Shown here: positions 13,211 through 16,121 of the stretch, one piece after another
Layout of the letters: each line of letters starts with the position of its first letter
Numbering within the stretch: the first letter of the stretch is position 1
Assembly (NCBI GenBank): GCA_035295665.1
Contig: DATGIQ010000050.1
Coordinates: 1-16,121 of the forward strand
Source: DATGIQ01 sp035295665
GTDB lineage: Bacteria > Planctomycetota > Planctomycetia > Gemmatales > Gemmataceae
Length of the DNA: 16,121 nt
Direction of reading: 5' to 3'
Program-made: the position numbers and the translations under genes
The notes under the pieces: generated by a model
Seen by the model: the letters and a program-made list of their open reading frames with translations, nothing else
Databases searched by the model: none
Told to the model about the DNA's origin: nothing

Positions 13211-15553
13211 ATGAGAGCGACGGACCGCATCGGCTGGCGCGTGCGTCCCATCACCGTGGTGTTGCTGGGGATGTTCTTGTCCGGCGCGATCGCCCAAGCC
13301 CAAACGGCCCCTCCGAAAGTGATCGTCGAGGATGTCGTTCCGCAGGGCAACCACTTGGTTCCTTCTCAGAAAATCATTAGCCTCATCAAAACCCGGCCCG
13401 GTGGCGAATACAATCCAGAAACCGTTCAGGATGATGTGCGGAAGCTCGTTGAAACCAAGCTCTTTGCCAACGTTCTGGTTCGCCTGGACCGCACCGCAGA
13501 GAATAAGGTCAAAGTCTATTTTTACGTTGCCGAGTTTGCCACCACGATCCAGGAGATCGTCTACAACGGCGCCAAACATCTTAAGCCGGATGAGCTGGAG
13601 ACCCTTACCGGACTACGCAAGGGTGCGCCCCTGAACCCGGTTGCCAACCGCATGGCCGTCAACGCCATCCAGCGCCGCTACGAAGAAATGGGGCGGCTCT
13701 TTGCCGGGGTCGAGTTAGTCGAAGGAGATAAACCGGGGGATTCGCGCGTAGTTTTCAACATCACGGAAGGCCCGGTCGTCCACGTCAGCAGCATCTCCTT
13801 CGTCGGGAACACCTTCGTCAGCGGGGCACGCCTCAATACCCAAATCGACTCCAGCCATGAGTTTCTGCACCTTTTTGGCGGGCGCTTCGATCCCATGCTG
13901 GCGGATCACGATGTGGCCAAGTTGGAGGAGTATTACAAGCGGTACGGCTTCCAGGATGTTCACGTATCGCGGGAATTCCAGTGGGAAGAGGATCACCGCC
14001 ACGTCCGGCTGGTCTTTCATATTCGGGAAGGACCGCGTTATCGCGTGACCGCCACCCAGGTCGAAGGGAACAAGATCCTGGAAGAAAACCTCTTGCTCAG
14101 CCAGAGCAAGCTCCGCGCCGGGGACTACTACAGCAAAGATAAAGCTGAGGGCGATATCGCCCTCATGCAGGCGATCTATGGCAATCGTGGCTATGGGGTC
14201 ACGGTGCGCGAGCATGATTTCTCCACGGCCCCCGGCGAGGTGTCAGTCCATTACGAGGTGCAGGAGAAGCCTCCGGCTCGGGTCGGCGAAATCCGCGTGA
14301 TCGGAAACGACGTGACCCGGCAAAACGTCATTCTGCGCCAGGTTCCCCTCTACTCCGGCCAAGTGTTGACCTATCCCGATTTGCGCCTGGCGGAACGGAA
14401 CCTGGCCAAGCTCGGCATCTTTGAGACGAACGCGCAGACGGGGGTCCGGCCCACGGTTTCGGTGATCGATCCCGACAGCGACACCGAATTCAAGGATATC
14501 TTGGTCCAGGTGCAGGAACAGCCGACGGGCAGCTTGATCTTCGGCGTCGGCGTCAACTCCGACGCCGGCTTGACCGGCAGCATTGTGCTCAACGAACGGA
14601 ACTTCGATATCACCCGTTGGCCGACCAGCTTCGATGATTTGCTCAGTGGCCATGCGTTCCGCGGTGCGGGGCAGGAATTCCGCCTGGAGGCCGTGCCCGG
14701 CACGCAGCTGCAGCGCTACACCGCCAGCTGGCGCGAACCGTACCTCTTTGACAGCCAGTACAGCCTCGGACTCAGCGCCTATTACTGGGATCGCATCTAC
14801 AACGAATACACCGAATCCCGGTTGGGCGCGCGGGCGGTGGTCTCGCGCCGGCTCAATCAGTACTGGAGCGCGTCGGTGACTGGTCGGATTGAGCGCGTCG
14901 GCATCCATAACGTGCCGTTCTTCGAACCGTTCGATTTTCAGGAGGCCCACGGCGATCATTTCCTGACGAGTCTGCGCTTCGGCCTGACTCGGGATAGCCG
15001 GGATTCCTATCTGCGGGCCACCGAAGGGTCGCTCATCGACATGTCGTTCGAACAATTCATGGGCGACTTCACGTTCCCGCAGCTCAATTTCGAAGTGAAC
15101 AAGTTCTGGACGATTTACGAGCGGGCCGACGGCAGCGGCCGGCATGTCCTCGCCGCACGCAGTGCCATCTCCTGGACCAGCTCACACACGCCGGTGTTCG
15201 AGCGGTTCTATGCCGGCGGCTTTCGCAGCATGCGCGGTTTCGAATTTCGTGGCGTGGGGCCGGCGATCGAAGGTTTCGAGTTGGGCGGCGACTTCATGTT
15301 CCTAAACAGCCTGGAATACCAGGTCCCGATCCTGGCCAACGACAACCTCTACGCCGTCTTCTTCTGCGATACCGGCACGGTGGAGCGCGAGGTCGAGATC
15401 CGGGATTATCGGGTTTCCGTCGGCTTCGGCTTACGCGTTGTGGTGCCGATGATGGGTCCACTACCGATCGCTCTGGACGTCGGTTTCCCGATTGTCAAGG
15501 GACCCAACGATCACGAACAAGTCTTCAGCTTCTGGGTCGGGTTCTTCCACTAA
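13211..15553 (+). CDS. bamA: Outer membrane protein assembly factor BamA (Omp85)
   Basis: 780 residues from the ATG at 13211, where a signal peptide begins (RVRPITVVLLGMFLSGAIAQAQ). A TTG at 13172 in the same frame is less likely. Five POTRA-like modules can be traced at about 36-107, 111-187, 191-274, 277-352 and 356-436, each with a beta-alpha-alpha-beta-beta pattern and recurring motifs such as GNTFVSG, YYKRYGFQDV, VEGNKILEE and VIGNDVTRQNVIL. Residues about 440-780 are the 16-strand barrel domain, with the Omp85 hallmark GGFRSMRGFEFRGVGP (669-684), carrying the conserved RGF/RGY-type element, and a C-terminal strand ending FSFWVGFFH. It inserts beta-barrel proteins into the outer membrane. 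The usual proteobacterial neighbours (skp, lpxD, fabZ) are absent. The convergent next gene ends 12 nt away. Confidence 0.94.
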   Translation: MRATDRIGWRVRPITVVLLGMFLSGAIAQAQTAPPKVIVEDVVPQGNHLVPSQKIISLIKTRPGGEYNPETVQDDVRKLVETKLFANVLVRLDRTAENKVKVYFYVAEFATTIQEIVYNGAKHLKPDELETLTGLRKGAPLNPVANRMAVNAIQRRYEEMGRLFAGVELVEGDKPGDSRVVFNITEGPVVHVSSISFVGNTFVSGARLNTQIDSSHEFLHLFGGRFDPMLADHDVAKLEEYYKRYGFQDVHVSREFQWEEDHRHVRLVFHIREGPRYRVTATQVEGNKILEENLLLSQSKLRAGDYYSKDKAEGDIALMQAIYGNRGYGVTVREHDFSTAPGEVSVHYEVQEKPPARVGEIRVIGNDVTRQNVILRQVPLYSGQVLTYPDLRLAERNLAKLGIFETNAQTGVRPTVSVIDPDSDTEFKDILVQVQEQPTGSLIFGVGVNSDAGLTGSIVLNERNFDITRWPTSFDDLLSGHAFRGAGQEFRLEAVPGTQLQRYTASWREPYLFDSQYSLGLSAYYWDRIYNEYTESRLGARAVVSRRLNQYWSASVTGRIERVGIHNVPFFEPFDFQEAHGDHFLTSLRFGLTRDSRDSYLRATEGSLIDMSFEQFMGDFTFPQLNFEVNKFWTIYERADGSGRHVLAARSAISWTSSHTPVFERFYAGGFRSMRGFEFRGVGPAIEGFELGGDFMFLNSLEYQVPILANDNLYAVFFCDTGTVEREVEIRDYRVSVGFGLRVVVPMMGPLPIALDVGFPIVKGPNDHEQVFSFWVGFFH

Positions 15554-15565
15554 TTCCCGACCATC

Positions 15566-15952
15566 TCACTGGGTGACAGCGTAGGGCATGAAATCCAAAG
15601 AGTGATTGCTGACCCAGGGATACGGCCGGCCATCATCCAGGTAGAAGGCGCCGTAAGCAGAGTAAATCACACGGGGGCGGAACCGGCCCTGGTGGCCAAC
15701 TTCGTAGAATTGCCACACTTCATAACGATTGATGCGCGTGCAGTTGAATGGGCGCTCGAAGACCGGAAAATCCGGCTCGCTCCAAGTCGTCATCTCGGAC
15801 CGGAGTTCCTGGGGTTGAGGAAGCTCCTCGACCTGCTGGCTCTTCGGCATTTCCCGCAGCACCTCTTCCGACCGAGCCTGCATCGGGTTGGCCAAATCGA
15901 GCAACAAGAGAAAGAGTCCAGCACCAACGATCCGGCCTGTAATGGAAACCAT
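15566..15952 (-). CDS. Small secreted protein of unknown function
   Basis: 128 residues. The ATG at 15952 has CAGGAG 6 nt upstream. The N-terminus (MVSITGRIVGAGLFLLLLDL) is a signal peptide, probably cleaved near MQARSEE. The middle (about 30-60) is Glu/Gln/Pro-rich and probably disordered. The C-terminal half is compact and aromatic: NRYEVWQFYEVGHQGRFRPR, then VIYSAYGAFYLDDGRPYPWV and DFMPYAVTQ. I recall similar short YEVWQ...YGA(F/Y)Y...PYPW proteins as conserved hypotheticals in planctomycetes, without a known role. It converges on bamA with a 12-nt gap and no visible terminator, so their 3' ends may overlap. Confidence 0.8.
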   Translation of the reverse strand: MVSITGRIVGAGLFLLLLDLANPMQARSEEVLREMPKSQQVEELPQPQELRSEMTTWSEPDFPVFERPFNCTRINRYEVWQFYEVGHQGRFRPRVIYSAYGAFYLDDGRPYPWVSNHSLDFMPYAVTQ

Positions 15953-15999
15953 GACCCGCTCCTGATCCGCGACCCGTCGCCAAGCTTTCTTCTTCTCCG

Positions 16000-16022
16000 T
16001 TATCCAATCAAGTTATCCAATC
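16000..16022. repeat. Short direct repeat
   Basis: GTTATCCAATC occurs twice in immediate succession just around the end of the partial terminal gene. It could be replication slippage or a duplicated operator upstream of the small secreted protein gene; too short to tell. Confidence 0.3.
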
Positions 16023-16121
16023 CGCCTGGCTTGCGCCCAGCGCAGAATCGTTCGCTCGGGAAGCAGTGCGTGGAGTCGGACCGCCCCATGCGGCACAATC
16101 CGCGTAATCGCCAACAGGGAA
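16013..16121 (-). CDS. 3' end of an unidentified gene
   Basis: On the minus strand the frame is open from the window edge for 35 codons to TAA (complement of 16013-16015). It encodes SLLAITRIVPHGAVRLHALL and then PERTILRWAQARRIG, a hydrophobic-then-basic C-terminus with GC-rich third positions (24 of 35). The gap to the next gene's start is 60 nt, so the two could be co-transcribed. Other frames are also open here, so the call is tentative, and no family is recognised. Confidence 0.4.
   Translation of the reverse strand, partial: SLLAITRIVPHGAVRLHALLPERTILRWAQARRIG

Noticed and set aside
14243..15145. 300-codon minus-strand open frame inside bamA
   Set aside because: It is a mirror frame of GC-rich coding DNA; bamA on the plus strand has clear POTRA and barrel motifs throughout.

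Overview
The window looks like chromosomal DNA of a planctomycete, probably of the Gemmata/Pirellula type. This is inference from gene content. The sequence is GC-rich, Shine-Dalgarno motifs are clear for some genes and absent for others, and several genes encode secreted or membrane-anchored proteins with HEAT, propeller and TPR repeats. There is a right-handed beta-helix plus metzincin protein with Ca-binding DxNxDG motifs, a gram-negative type BamA, and many long imperfect hairpins between genes. No plasmid, phage, transposase, CRISPR, rRNA or tRNA gene was recognised.

Layout. Positions 1-5313 (plus strand) hold the 3' part of a beta-helix/metzincin protease, a cytoplasmic molybdopterin oxidoreductase and a secreted parvulin-type prolyl isomerase. 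Positions 5450-7105 (plus) encode an exported HEAT-repeat plus beta-propeller protein. Positions 7106-7701 carry no intact gene: they hold two tandem hairpins, apparent gene remnants on both strands and two dispersed palindromic repeats. Positions 7702-13013 (minus) encode, in reverse order of transcription, ferrochelatase HemH, a seven-iron ferredoxin, a membrane-anchored propeller/TPR protein, a membrane-anchored SRPBCC protein and a VOC/glyoxalase-fold protein. A divergent promoter region (about 13017-13210) separates the VOC gene from bamA (13211-15553, plus). A small secreted protein of unknown function (minus) and the 3' end of a further minus-strand gene close the window.

How the genes may work together. 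The prolyl isomerase and BamA are both envelope-biogenesis factors: a SurA-like periplasmic chaperone and the outer-membrane barrel insertase. They lie about 8 kb apart and are not an operon. HemH and the ferredoxin are both iron-linked and co-oriented, but a large nested inverted repeat separates them. The SRPBCC and propeller/TPR genes are 3 nt apart and are very likely co-transcribed and translationally coupled. The rest is a mixed housekeeping/accessory neighbourhood. I see no convincing new multi-gene defence or biosynthetic system. The least explained material is the repeat family structure between genes, the decayed segment at 7197-7528 and the odd C-terminal tail of the first gene.
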